Source of the DNA: Acidobacteriota bacterium | Lineage (GTDB): Bacteria > Acidobacteriota > Terriglobia > Terriglobales > Acidobacteriaceae | Length of the DNA stretch: 40,326 bases | Assembly: GCA_019243475.1 (NCBI GenBank) | Contig: JAFAUE010000248.1 | Span: 1-40,326 of the forward strand | Direction of reading: 5' to 3' | Shown here: in pieces, positions 18,296 to 27,241 of the stretch | Position numbering within the stretch: the first letter of the stretch is position 1 | Layout: each line of letters starts with the position of its first letter | Notes under the pieces: model-generated | What the model saw: the letters and a program-made list of their open reading frames with translations, nothing else | Database searches by the model: none | What the model was told of the DNA's origin: nothing | Program-made: the position numbers and the translations under genes

Positions 18296-20209
18296 GTGGC
18301 TATTTCTGCACCGTCAGCGCGCATTCGCTTCGATGTTTTTGAAGCCGACTTGCGCTCCGGGGAATTGCGGAAGCATGGGCTGAAGATCAAGCTCCATCAG
18401 CAGCCCTTCCAGGTTCTCACCGCCCTGCTTGAGCACCCCGGCGAGGTCGTCACCCGCGAGGAACTGCAAGCCCGGCTATGGCCGTCCGATACCTTTGTGG
18501 ACTTCGAAGTGGGCCTGAACTCCGCGGTGAAAAAGCTGCGCGAGGCTTTGCGCGATTCCGCCGAAACGCCGCGCTTTATCGAGACGCTTCCCCGCCGCGG
18601 CTATCGCTTTATTGCGGCCATTAATAACGCCCTGCCCGTTGAGGCGCCAGCGACGGTTACGCCTCAAGAATTAGAAGATCCAGGCAATGGTGCAGCGGAC
18701 GAGAGGACGCGCAAAACCAGTCTGCCATTCCGGCGTCGTTGGCTGATAGCCGGTTTTGGTGTGGCAGTTCTTGCTGCGGGCTGCTGGTTTTTTGGCAAAC
18801 GACTACTACAACGGCAGAGCACTTCGAGCACTGCTACTCCAGCTCAAATTCGCGCCATCGCGGTTCTACCGCTCGAAAATCTCACCGGCGATCCCGGACA
18901 GGACTACTTCGCCGATGGAATGACGGACGCTCTGATTACTGACCTGGCGCAGATTAGTTCCTTGAAAGTGATCTCGCGCACTTCGACGATGCGCTACAAA
19001 CGCACACAGAAAACTCTTCCCGAAATCGGAAACGAGCTGAACGTCGACGGCATCGTGGAAGGCGCAGTGATTCGATCCGGCGAACGCGTGCGTGTTGATG
19101 CTCAATTGATCGAAGCAAAGAGCGATCGCCATATCTGGGCGAGCACGTACGAACGAAACCTTGGCGATGTAATCTCATTACAAAACGAGGTGGCCCGCGC
19201 TGTTGTTAACCAGATCCAGGCCAGGCTCACGCCTCAGGAGCAAGCACATCTCCTACGCAGCGAAACAGTCGATCCACAGACGTATGAGCTTTACCTGAGA
19301 GGCCGCCACTTCTGGAACAAACGTGACGAAGAATCAATCCGCAAGAGTATCGATAGCTTCCAACATGCCATTCAACGAAGCCCTAACTATGCCGCCGCAT
19401 ATGCCGGCGTCGCGGAAGCCTATGTTGTGCGTGACGACGTACCGCCCCAGGAAAGTTTTTCTGCCGCGAAGGCGGCGGCCCATCGAGCGCTCGAAATGGA
19501 CGAGAGTCTTGCCGCAGCCCACAACGCATTAGCAATGAGCCTTTTCGCGTACGACTGGGATTGGACCGGTGCGGAAAAGGAATTCCAGCGTGCAATTGCA
19601 CTGAACCCGAACTATGCCCAGGCGCACCAATGGTACGCACAGTATCTAAGGACCATGGGACGCCAAGACGCCGCGGTCGAGGAGCTGAAACATGCCGAGG
19701 AGCTAGACCCAATTTCCCCCGTTATCGCAGGCGGTAGCGGCAGATACGGCAAACAATATGACGTGATGATCGAGCACGCCAAAGAGAAGCTCGAACTCGA
19801 TCCCAATTCATTCGCTACATACAGGATGTTGGGAACTGCTTACGCCCTGAAAGGGATGTATCGGGAATCCATCGCGGCATATCAGAAGGCACGCGATCTC
19901 TCCGCCGGAGCTCCTCACAGCTTGGCCGACTTGGGCTATACCTATGCGATATGCGGCAAACGGGCTGAAGCGTTGAATGTAATTGGAGAGCTGGAGGAGC
20001 TCTCAAAACACAGATATGTCTCACCCTATTACTTCGCGCTAATCTATACGGGATTGGGTGAAAAAGATACGGCGTTCACGTGGCTGCAAAAGGCCGTGGG
20101 CGAGCGTTCGATATCACTTGCCAGCTTCAGAACGGGAGAGGAGTTGGCAAACTTGCGCTCTGACGCCCGCTATCGTGAACTATTGAACCGCATTGGCCTC
20201 CCGCAGTAA
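18296..20209 (+). CDS. Winged-helix (OmpR/CadC-type) DNA-binding protein with TM, FlgO/TolB_N-like and TPR regions
   Basis: LRSGELRKHGLKIKLHQQPFQVLTALLEHPGEVVTREELQARLW...RRGYRFIA; TM segment; IRAIAVLPLENLTGDPGQDYFADGMTDALITDLAQI; TPR-like repeats. GTG start. Confidence 0.87.
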   Translation: MAISAPSARIRFDVFEADLRSGELRKHGLKIKLHQQPFQVLTALLEHPGEVVTREELQARLWPSDTFVDFEVGLNSAVKKLREALRDSAETPRFIETLPRRGYRFIAAINNALPVEAPATVTPQELEDPGNGAADERTRKTSLPFRRRWLIAGFGVAVLAAGCWFFGKRLLQRQSTSSTATPAQIRAIAVLPLENLTGDPGQDYFADGMTDALITDLAQISSLKVISRTSTMRYKRTQKTLPEIGNELNVDGIVEGAVIRSGERVRVDAQLIEAKSDRHIWASTYERNLGDVISLQNEVARAVVNQIQARLTPQEQAHLLRSETVDPQTYELYLRGRHFWNKRDEESIRKSIDSFQHAIQRSPNYAAAYAGVAEAYVVRDDVPPQESFSAAKAAAHRALEMDESLAAAHNALAMSLFAYDWDWTGAEKEFQRAIALNPNYAQAHQWYAQYLRTMGRQDAAVEELKHAEELDPISPVIAGGSGRYGKQYDVMIEHAKEKLELDPNSFATYRMLGTAYALKGMYRESIAAYQKARDLSAGAPHSLADLGYTYAICGKRAEALNVIGELEELSKHRYVSPYYFALIYTGLGEKDTAFTWLQKAVGERSISLASFRTGEELANLRSDARYRELLNRIGLPQ

Positions 20210-20236
20210 CAGATCGCTTCGATTCAGCCTCATCGG

Positions 20237-23200
20237 TTAAAAAATAAACTTCAACTGCATCGCCATGGAGCGAATTCCGCCATCGGTAAGCCTCGAATTC
20301 AGGAACTGTCCCGGCGGTGAATTCACGACATCACGGCTGGGCGCTTGCACAAATTGCCGATGATTGAAAACGTTAAAGGCGTCCCAGCGAAACTCCAGCT
20401 TCTTGCCTTCCCGAACTGGAAAACGCTTGGCCAGAGCCACATCCCAGTTATTGGTGCCGCCTGCGAGCAATGTGTTCCGTCCGACCGTCGGGCTACCGGC
20501 AAGGCCGGAGCCTTCGACAAAATGAACATCGGCCGGAGTGACGCAGGTTCCCGTATCGGGATTTCTATAGCCGGTGGAGCAGGATCCCGGACCAAGGGCA
20601 GGGGTTATCAGCGCGCGTGTGTCCACCGGAGCGGCCGGATTTCCAATGTCAGGGCGATCGTTGGCAAAGCCGTCATGGTTGCGGTCAAAGCCGTTCTCCA
20701 CCGTATACGGCGTGCCCGACTGAAAAATAGTAATTCCCGAAACCGACCAATTGCCCAGTAGAAGCTGCCGCGCGCCGCGTCCTGGATCCGGCAGATCCCA
20801 AATATACGCAACCGTAAAGCGGTGACTGCGATTGAAGTCGCTGGGTCCTCGATCAAGATTCAAACCTCCGAGGCTTGCGGGAATGGAGGGCAGGTTTAGA
20901 TTTTGCGAGTTGGTATTGACCAGCAGCGACTCGCTTGCATTGTCGATGGCGCGCGACCAGGTATAGGAACCATTGATATGCAGACCTTTACCGAGCCGCC
21001 GTTCCACTTCCAGCTGCAAGGCATGATAAACCGAGTTTCCATTGCTTGAGCGAATGACTCGTGGACCAAAATCCGGATGTAATCGATTTCCATCCAATTG
21101 CCGCGGGTTCACATCGTCGCGAACAAAGAGATGATGGCTTTCTGCACCGACGTAGGCCAGATCCAGCACAAGCCCTTTTGTCAGCGTACGCTGCAGGCCC
21201 AATGTCCAGCGCTCGGTGTAAGGATTGCGAATGTTCTTATCCAATACCGCAAGCTGCCCGTCTCCAAGTCTGGGCGACGGAGCCGACTGGGGAAATTGCG
21301 AAGACCAGTTACTGGTCCCGCGTCCAGCGGAGGAGCTTACTTCATTGATCTGGACTGTATTGGGACTGTCTCCCATTATGAAGTTAAGTAATTGCGTGAA
21401 GAACGTGTCATAGCTGACCTGATAGCCGGCATGCCAAACCGTCATCCCCGAGCCTAAAATGCTGCCGAGAATTCCCGATGTGAACGATGGGGACCAGGCG
21501 AGTCCCAAAACAGGACCAAGGTTCTTTCTGTAGGAATTTACTTTGTTGGGAACGAGAAATTGACTTGCATCAAAACCCGCAAAGGCGGGAAAGCGGAGAG
21601 AATTCGCGGGCTGCCCGAAGTTCTCATAGCGCAATCCGAGGTTGAAGGTCAGCGACGGCCGCGCTTTCCACGTGTCCTCAAAGAAGTAGGACTGCCGGAA
21701 AGAGTCGGGATAGAAGACTGGATTGCCGAAATTTCGGCGGATGGTAGCAGACGGTCCGCTGAAGTCATCGAGGAAATTGGCGAACGCCGAATAGCCAGGA
21801 GAAGCGGTGTACCCAATTTGCCCACGTCCGGCGAAACCGGCTCCCAGTTGTTTGCCTAATTGCCAGAGAAACTCAACACCGTAGCGGAATGTATGAGCGC
21901 CTGCCAACTTCGATTGCGTTTCCTGCAGCAGCCAATTGTTTACATGCTCGAACTGGGGAGAGCCTCCGCCGATTCCGGGGGCAGCGAACGGAGCAGGAAG
22001 CTGTATTGCGGGGATGACACGAGCTGACGGCACGGCGTTAGCCGAAATCGGCGAATCTGCCGCTTCGCGCGCATAAGACAATCGAAGTTCATTGGTAAAC
22101 GTGCTTCCAACTGTGTAGGTGTCGCTGACCAGAAAGTTGTGGTCTCCGTTGCTGGCGTCGGCAAAGTACTGAGGAAAGGAAGGCGGAGAACCTTGCAGTG
22201 GGGATTCCATCTCGGAATCAATCAGGTAGCGGAGCGACATCTGATGCGATGGTGACCAGGAATGATCGAGACGCAAAAGACCTTCAGTGTCGTTGCGGGT
22301 TGATGGATAAGGCCATCTTGCGTTCGCAAAAACCACAGAACCGCGATCGTTGCCGCTGGCAGGATCAACCCCAAGCGTCACTGCGATTGGATTGGAGGAG
22401 CCACGAAGATCACCGAGCGAGTTCACGTACAAAGCGAGACGCGAATTGGAGGGGAATAGAGATTGTAGAGTTATGGCTGCAGAGTTCGTCGGGACGACAT
22501 AACTGAACTGGCCGGGCGAACGAAACCGGTCTTGCTGGAACGCGGCAAAGAAAAATGTCTTGTTCTTCGTGATGGGGCCGCTGACGGTAAAGCCATAGAT
22601 GTTCTCTCGGAAATCAGGAGAAGTGCTGCCGCTAGAGGTATTAAGGCTGGGCATTGAATTGAACGCTTGCGAAGTAAATCGCCATAACAGGGTTCCGTGC
22701 AGCTGATTGGTTCCCGATTTGGTAATGACGTTAACAATGCCACCACCAGCCCGACCAAACTCGGCGCCGAAGTTGCTGGTTTGAACGGAGACTTCCTGCA
22801 CGGCGTCGGCGATGTTGAAGGGCTGCGCTGTTCCAGTAAATGACAGATCGTTATTATCCGTTCCGTCGAGAAGGTAATTGTTTCCCCTGGGGCGCTGGCC
22901 GTTGATGGCGAACTGCGTGGTTTCACCTCCGTTTCCATAGACAAAGGTTCCGGATGGAGCGACCGCGCCTGGAAGCATTCCGGTGAGTGAGATTGGGTTC
23001 AAGACATCGAGCGGAAGGCGGCTTACGTCTTCGGCTTGAAAGCTGCCGCCGCGCAGCGCCGAGTCTTTCAGCAGCAGCTCTTCCACCGCGGCGTTTACCT
23101 GCACAACCAATTCGCTGCCTCCAAGCTGCAAGATACTGTCGATCGTTGTGGTGCGGTTGCTCTCGACAATCACCCCTTTGTTCAGAAAAGATGCAAATCC

Positions 23201-23437
23201 TGGCTTACTGATCCGCAGCTCAAAGACGCCAAGATCCACCGCATCGAAGCGATAGATTCCTGCCGCATTGGTGCTCGTCGACCGAACGATGCCAGTTTCG
23301 TGTTGCGTCAGGCGCACGTATGCATCTGCGACGATGGCGCCGGAGGCATCCGTTACGGTGCCAGACACAGTCCCGCGGCTTGTCTGCGCCAGCGCAGGCG
23401 TGACTAAAACAAGGATCGCAAATGCTCGGAACAACAC
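20237..23437 (-). CDS. TonB-dependent-receptor-like outer membrane protein with N-terminal carboxypeptidase regulatory-like domain (Oar-like)
   Basis: GTVSGTVTDASGAIVADAYVRL; plug-like FNIADAVQEVSVQTSNFGAEFGRAGGGIVNVITKSGTNQLHG; terminal MQLKFIF. Confidence 0.9.
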   Translation of the reverse strand: MLFRAFAILVLVTPALAQTSRGTVSGTVTDASGAIVADAYVRLTQHETGIVRSTSTNAAGIYRFDAVDLGVFELRISKPGFASFLNKGVIVESNRTTTIDSILQLGGSELVVQVNAAVEELLLKDSALRGGSFQAEDVSRLPLDVLNPISLTGMLPGAVAPSGTFVYGNGGETTQFAINGQRPRGNNYLLDGTDNNDLSFTGTAQPFNIADAVQEVSVQTSNFGAEFGRAGGGIVNVITKSGTNQLHGTLLWRFTSQAFNSMPSLNTSSGSTSPDFRENIYGFTVSGPITKNKTFFFAAFQQDRFRSPGQFSYVVPTNSAAITLQSLFPSNSRLALYVNSLGDLRGSSNPIAVTLGVDPASGNDRGSVVFANARWPYPSTRNDTEGLLRLDHSWSPSHQMSLRYLIDSEMESPLQGSPPSFPQYFADASNGDHNFLVSDTYTVGSTFTNELRLSYAREAADSPISANAVPSARVIPAIQLPAPFAAPGIGGGSPQFEHVNNWLLQETQSKLAGAHTFRYGVEFLWQLGKQLGAGFAGRGQIGYTASPGYSAFANFLDDFSGPSATIRRNFGNPVFYPDSFRQSYFFEDTWKARPSLTFNLGLRYENFGQPANSLRFPAFAGFDASQFLVPNKVNSYRKNLGPVLGLAWSPSFTSGILGSILGSGMTVWHAGYQVSYDTFFTQLLNFIMGDSPNTVQINEVSSSAGRGTSNWSSQFPQSAPSPRLGDGQLAVLDKNIRNPYTERWTLGLQRTLTKGLVLDLAYVGAESHHLFVRDDVNPRQLDGNRLHPDFGPRVIRSSNGNSVYHALQLEVERRLGKGLHINGSYTWSRAIDNASESLLVNTNSQNLNLPSIPASLGGLNLDRGPSDFNRSHRFTVAYIWDLPDPGRGARQLLLGNWSVSGITIFQSGTPYTVENGFDRNHDGFANDRPDIGNPAAPVDTRALITPALGPGSCSTGYRNPDTGTCVTPADVHFVEGSGLAGSPTVGRNTLLAGGTNNWDVALAKRFPVREGKKLEFRWDAFNVFNHRQFVQAPSRDVVNSPPGQFLNSRLTDGGIRSMAMQLKFIF

Positions 23438-23585
23438 GGCGAAACCAGGGTTCCTCCGGCGTTGTGCTCATGCAACGCCAAACATGGTGCCGGTATTGCC
23501 TTGACGCGCCAGCAATTCTGGTGTGTTACCTAACCTGTGTCAATCGCTAGGTCGTAATCACGAATAATCGACTGCGCCACGCGCC

Positions 23586-23675
23586 TGATTCTGCGCGATG
23601 CGTGTTCAGTGGAATCAAGTAAATTTTCAAGATCCTGATTCTTTCGCCACCCTGATCTCGAGTTCTCCGAAATTG
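23586..23675 (-). pseudogene. Duplicated 3' end of the NADP-dependent oxidoreductase gene (gene remnant)
   Basis: Gap-free 90-bp match to 35320-35409, 85/90 identical by eye. Minus strand encodes NFGELEIRVAKESGS-stop, versus NFGKLEIRVAKESGS-stop in the intact gene. Confidence 0.75.
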
Positions 23676-23764
23676 GGGGGCGAGGTTGCTTCCTTGCATG
23701 CGCCGAGTCCTTAAACGTTAGAGCCTGCCGACGAGCATTCCTGCGGCCGAAATCAGATTCCGGC

Positions 23765-25111
23765 TCAGTGGAAGATTTCAGCTGAAGCCTGGGGCTGATC
23801 GGAGCCAATCCCTCCAGCAACTAAAACTGACCCATCTGGCAGCATTGTGGCGGTATGCCAGAACCGGCCCGTGTTCAGGGGATCAGTGGGCGTGAAGGAT
23901 CGACTCTTAGGATCGTAGATTTCAGCAGTGTTGTAGCTTTCGTATCCTGTTGAGCTGTTCCAATCTTTGAATCCTCCCGCGACCAATACCGTACCATCAC
24001 TTAAGATGACGGCCGTGTGTCCAGTTCGCCCAGTACTCATCGGTCCGGCAGGCGCGAAAGATCCGGAAGCAGGGTCGTAGATTTCAGCAGACATCTGCCC
24101 AGTACTGCCGATCACCATCTGGGCAACGCCCAAGGCAGGAGTTGCCGCACCACCCGTGATCAGGACAGATCCGTCGGGAAGCAAAGTCGCAGTATGCCCG
24201 ACTCTCGGTGTTGCCATCTTGCCTATAGTCGTGAAGGAATTACTCGCCGGATGGTAGAGCTCAGCTGTCGCCAGCGCTCCCTGCTCATTCTGACCGCCGA
24301 TGATCAACACATCGCCCGAGGGCAACAATGTTGCGGTGTGCCCCTCCCGTGGCGATCCCATGTTCCCGTCAACTGCGAACTTCCCCGTGCCGGGATCGTA
24401 GATTTCGACGCTGGCCAGCGTCACGGTGGACGTAGAGGCGCCTGTCCCGGAATTGGCCGACCCTCCGGTAATCAGAACACGGCCGTCGGGGAGCAAGGTG
24501 GCGGTGTGACAAGTCCGTCCGACGGCCATGCTTCCGGTGTTCGAGAACGTGCTGCTCGCCGGATCGTAGAGCTCGGCGGTCGCGGTTGGCGTCAACCATG
24601 TTGGATATCCGTCGAACCCGTTGCCGCCCGCGATCAGAACTTTGCCATTGGACAGGAGCGTGGCCGTATGGAATTCTCGCGCGATACACGGTGTCCCTGT
24701 GGGACTGAATGTCCCGGTCGAAGGATCGAACAGCTCTGCTGAAACAATCGAGACCAGCAGGTCGTCGATGTCTAATTGGCCACCATCGACGATGAGTACC
24801 TTTCCATTGGCCAAAAGAGTTGCGCTATGGCCAGCTCGGGGCTGTGTCATAACACCGGTCGGCACAAACTTGGAATTGCCAGTCCCGGTCGCTGCTGATT
24901 TATTGCCGCCCCATAATAAGGAGTTGCTGTCGCAGCCACTTGCCGCTGACACGGTGCTGCCGCTTCCGGTCGTAGTTCCAGTTCCGCCCGCTCCAAGAGC
25001 GGGAGGGTTCTGCTGCGAAGACGATTGCACGGAAGTGGTCGCGGTTCCGCCGCAGGAAACCATCCAGGGTGCGACCCCGACTAGCAATGCAATGGAAAGT
25101 CGCTTCAGCAT
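23765..25111 (-). CDS. Kelch-repeat lipoprotein
   Basis: Lipobox WMVSCGG; repeats HSATLLANGKVLIVDGG, HTATLLPDGRVLITGG, AEIYDPxSxSF. Confidence 0.87.
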   Translation of the reverse strand: MLKRLSIALLVGVAPWMVSCGGTATTSVQSSSQQNPPALGAGGTGTTTGSGSTVSAASGCDSNSLLWGGNKSAATGTGNSKFVPTGVMTQPRAGHSATLLANGKVLIVDGGQLDIDDLLVSIVSAELFDPSTGTFSPTGTPCIAREFHTATLLSNGKVLIAGGNGFDGYPTWLTPTATAELYDPASSTFSNTGSMAVGRTCHTATLLPDGRVLITGGSANSGTGASTSTVTLASVEIYDPGTGKFAVDGNMGSPREGHTATLLPSGDVLIIGGQNEQGALATAELYHPASNSFTTIGKMATPRVGHTATLLPDGSVLITGGAATPALGVAQMVIGSTGQMSAEIYDPASGSFAPAGPMSTGRTGHTAVILSDGTVLVAGGFKDWNSSTGYESYNTAEIYDPKSRSFTPTDPLNTGRFWHTATMLPDGSVLVAGGIGSDQPQASAEIFH

Positions 25112-25327
25112 GTTTCCCTCCCACTAGAACTGCCTGGGGGCGAAATATCGACTCTTCACAAGTAGCAGCACCATGGTCAGCATCTGACGCTTGTCTGAAA
25201 TGATTCTGACGGTGCAACTCACTCGCGCGGAGGGTTTTAGCTCACATCCAGGATGAAGAAACTGTGCGTTTTTGCGGCTCCGGTTTGCACTCCGGTGCTA
25301 GACTCTCGCCATTCGTGGAGAGATGAG

Positions 25328-27226
25328 GTGGAAGTTTCTACGCAGGCTCGCAGGCTCCGTTTCGCAGCATTTGAGGTCGACCTGCGCTCTGGGGAGCTGC
25401 GCAAATTCGGATTGAGGATCAAGCTCCAAGACCAGCCTTTTCAAGTTTTAGCACTGCTGCTGGAGCGCCCCGGAGAAGTGGTTAGCCGCGAAGAGTTGCG
25501 GCAGAAACTCTGGGCAGCGGATACCTTTGTCGATTTCGATGTAGGTCTAAATAGCGCAGTTAAAAGACTTCGCGACGCACTAGGCGACACCGCGGAAGAG
25601 CCGCGGTTCATTGAGACGCTGCCGCGACGGGGTTATCGCTTTGTTGCATCGGTCGAGGAAGAGGTCTCAACTTTTCCTGGTAGCAAGTCCTCTTCCGACA
25701 TGCCCGTGCAAATGCAGCGACCGGCGACCGCGGAAGGGGAGCCTGCGGTTCTTCCGCCCGGACCGCCAGTCGTCTTTCGCCGCTCCTCCAGCGTGCGCTG
25801 GGTTGTGGTTGCCACAGCCTTCGTAATTTTGGCTTTGGCTGTATTTGAAACGCTGCAGTACCGGGTCTTTGATAAGCTGCGCACGCATCCTTACACTATC
25901 GCAGTACTTCCATTTAGGAATCTCAGTCCTGAACCAGACCGTGACTACTTCAGCGATGGGCTTACCAGCGAAATCATCCGGAACCTTTCCGCGATCGATG
26001 GATTAGAAGTCCGCTCACAGACATCTTCCTTCGCATTCAAGGACAAGTCGCCCAAGGTCCGTGACGTGGGCGCACAGCTTGCAGTGAAACTTGTACTCGA
26101 AGGATCGGTTCGACGCCTGGGTGACAAGCTGCGCATCAGCACACAACTGGTCCGCGTGTCTGACGATGTACCAATCTGGTCCGGCAACTTCGATCGCGAA
26201 TTGAAGGACGTGTTTGCGATCCAAGACGAGATCTCCCGCTCGATCGTCAACCAGTTGCGTCTCAAGCTGGGTTCCGGACAGAGACGCTACAACATGGACG
26301 TTGAGACCTACGATCTCTACTTACAAGCCGATACGCTGGCAACATTGCATAGCGATCAGTTGGCAAAAAGTATCGATCTGTTCGAGAGCGCCATCGCCCG
26401 TGATCCCGAATTCGCGCCTGCTTACGCAGGACTAGCCATCGCCTATGCCGACATCTCAATCAATCCGCGTGTGTTCTCCGCTGACGCGGCCTACCCGAAG
26501 ATGCGAGCTGCAGCGGAAAAAGCTCTTCAACTCGACCCGTTGCTGCCCGAGGCGTATGACGCCATGGGGCTCGTCTATGCCCGCGATCAAAAATGGAAAC
26601 AGGCGGAAGCAGCGTTTCGTCGATCCTTGCAACTGAACCCCGGAGTGTCGCGCACACACGCTGATTTTGGAGTTTGGGTTCTCTTTCCTCAAGGGCGGAT
26701 GGACGAAGCAGTGCAGCAGTTACACATCGCGCTCCGTTTCGATCCGTTGTCCATGTCGGTGCGCAATGGTTTGACCTGGGTGCTGCTCAGCGCTCGCAAA
26801 TATGACGAGGTGCTCAAAAGTTGCGCCGGCGTTCCGTGGGATCCCAATAATATGCAGATTAGGCATATGTATCAGGTCTGCGGACGTGCATTGGTGCAGA
26901 TGGGTAAGCTGCGCGACGGAATTGTGATTTTGGAGCGGGACGAAGCCAATAGCCCCGGTTTTCTCGGCTACGCCTACGCCAAGGTCGGGCGGCGAAGCGA
27001 GGCGGAGCGGCTTGCAACAAAATATAGCGCTCGGATCTGGCAGGAAGCGTTGATTTATGCAGGTCTCGGCGACAAAGAACGTGCGCTCGAGCTGCTGCGG
27101 CAAATGGCTGACCAGCACCAACCAATGCTGGGTCCGTACCTCACATATCCAGAATTCGATTCTCTGCGTGGTGATCCCAGATTTAACCAGCTACGCGAGC
27201 AACTGATGCAGCCCCTGAACCGATAG
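25328..27226 (+). CDS. Winged-helix (OmpR/CadC-type) DNA-binding protein with TM, FlgO/TolB_N-like and TPR regions
   Basis: FEVDLRSGELRKFGLRIKLQDQPFQVLALLLERPGEVVSREELRQKLW...RRGYRFVA; YTIAVLPFRNLSPEPDRDYFSDGLTSEIIRNLSAI. GTG 25328 with upstream GGAGAG preferred; the open frame extends to ATG 25253. Confidence 0.85.
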   Translation: MEVSTQARRLRFAAFEVDLRSGELRKFGLRIKLQDQPFQVLALLLERPGEVVSREELRQKLWAADTFVDFDVGLNSAVKRLRDALGDTAEEPRFIETLPRRGYRFVASVEEEVSTFPGSKSSSDMPVQMQRPATAEGEPAVLPPGPPVVFRRSSSVRWVVVATAFVILALAVFETLQYRVFDKLRTHPYTIAVLPFRNLSPEPDRDYFSDGLTSEIIRNLSAIDGLEVRSQTSSFAFKDKSPKVRDVGAQLAVKLVLEGSVRRLGDKLRISTQLVRVSDDVPIWSGNFDRELKDVFAIQDEISRSIVNQLRLKLGSGQRRYNMDVETYDLYLQADTLATLHSDQLAKSIDLFESAIARDPEFAPAYAGLAIAYADISINPRVFSADAAYPKMRAAAEKALQLDPLLPEAYDAMGLVYARDQKWKQAEAAFRRSLQLNPGVSRTHADFGVWVLFPQGRMDEAVQQLHIALRFDPLSMSVRNGLTWVLLSARKYDEVLKSCAGVPWDPNNMQIRHMYQVCGRALVQMGKLRDGIVILERDEANSPGFLGYAYAKVGRRSEAERLATKYSARIWQEALIYAGLGDKERALELLRQMADQHQPMLGPYLTYPEFDSLRGDPRFNQLREQLMQPLNR

Positions 27227-27241
27227 TCCACCGGGACCGTT

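Noticed and set aside
12289-25111. Regular repeats in the kelch and propeller genes as possible CRISPR or tandem DNA arrays
   Set aside because: Periodicity is explained by degenerate protein repeats of about 45-60 aa; no identical DNA repeat/spacer structure.
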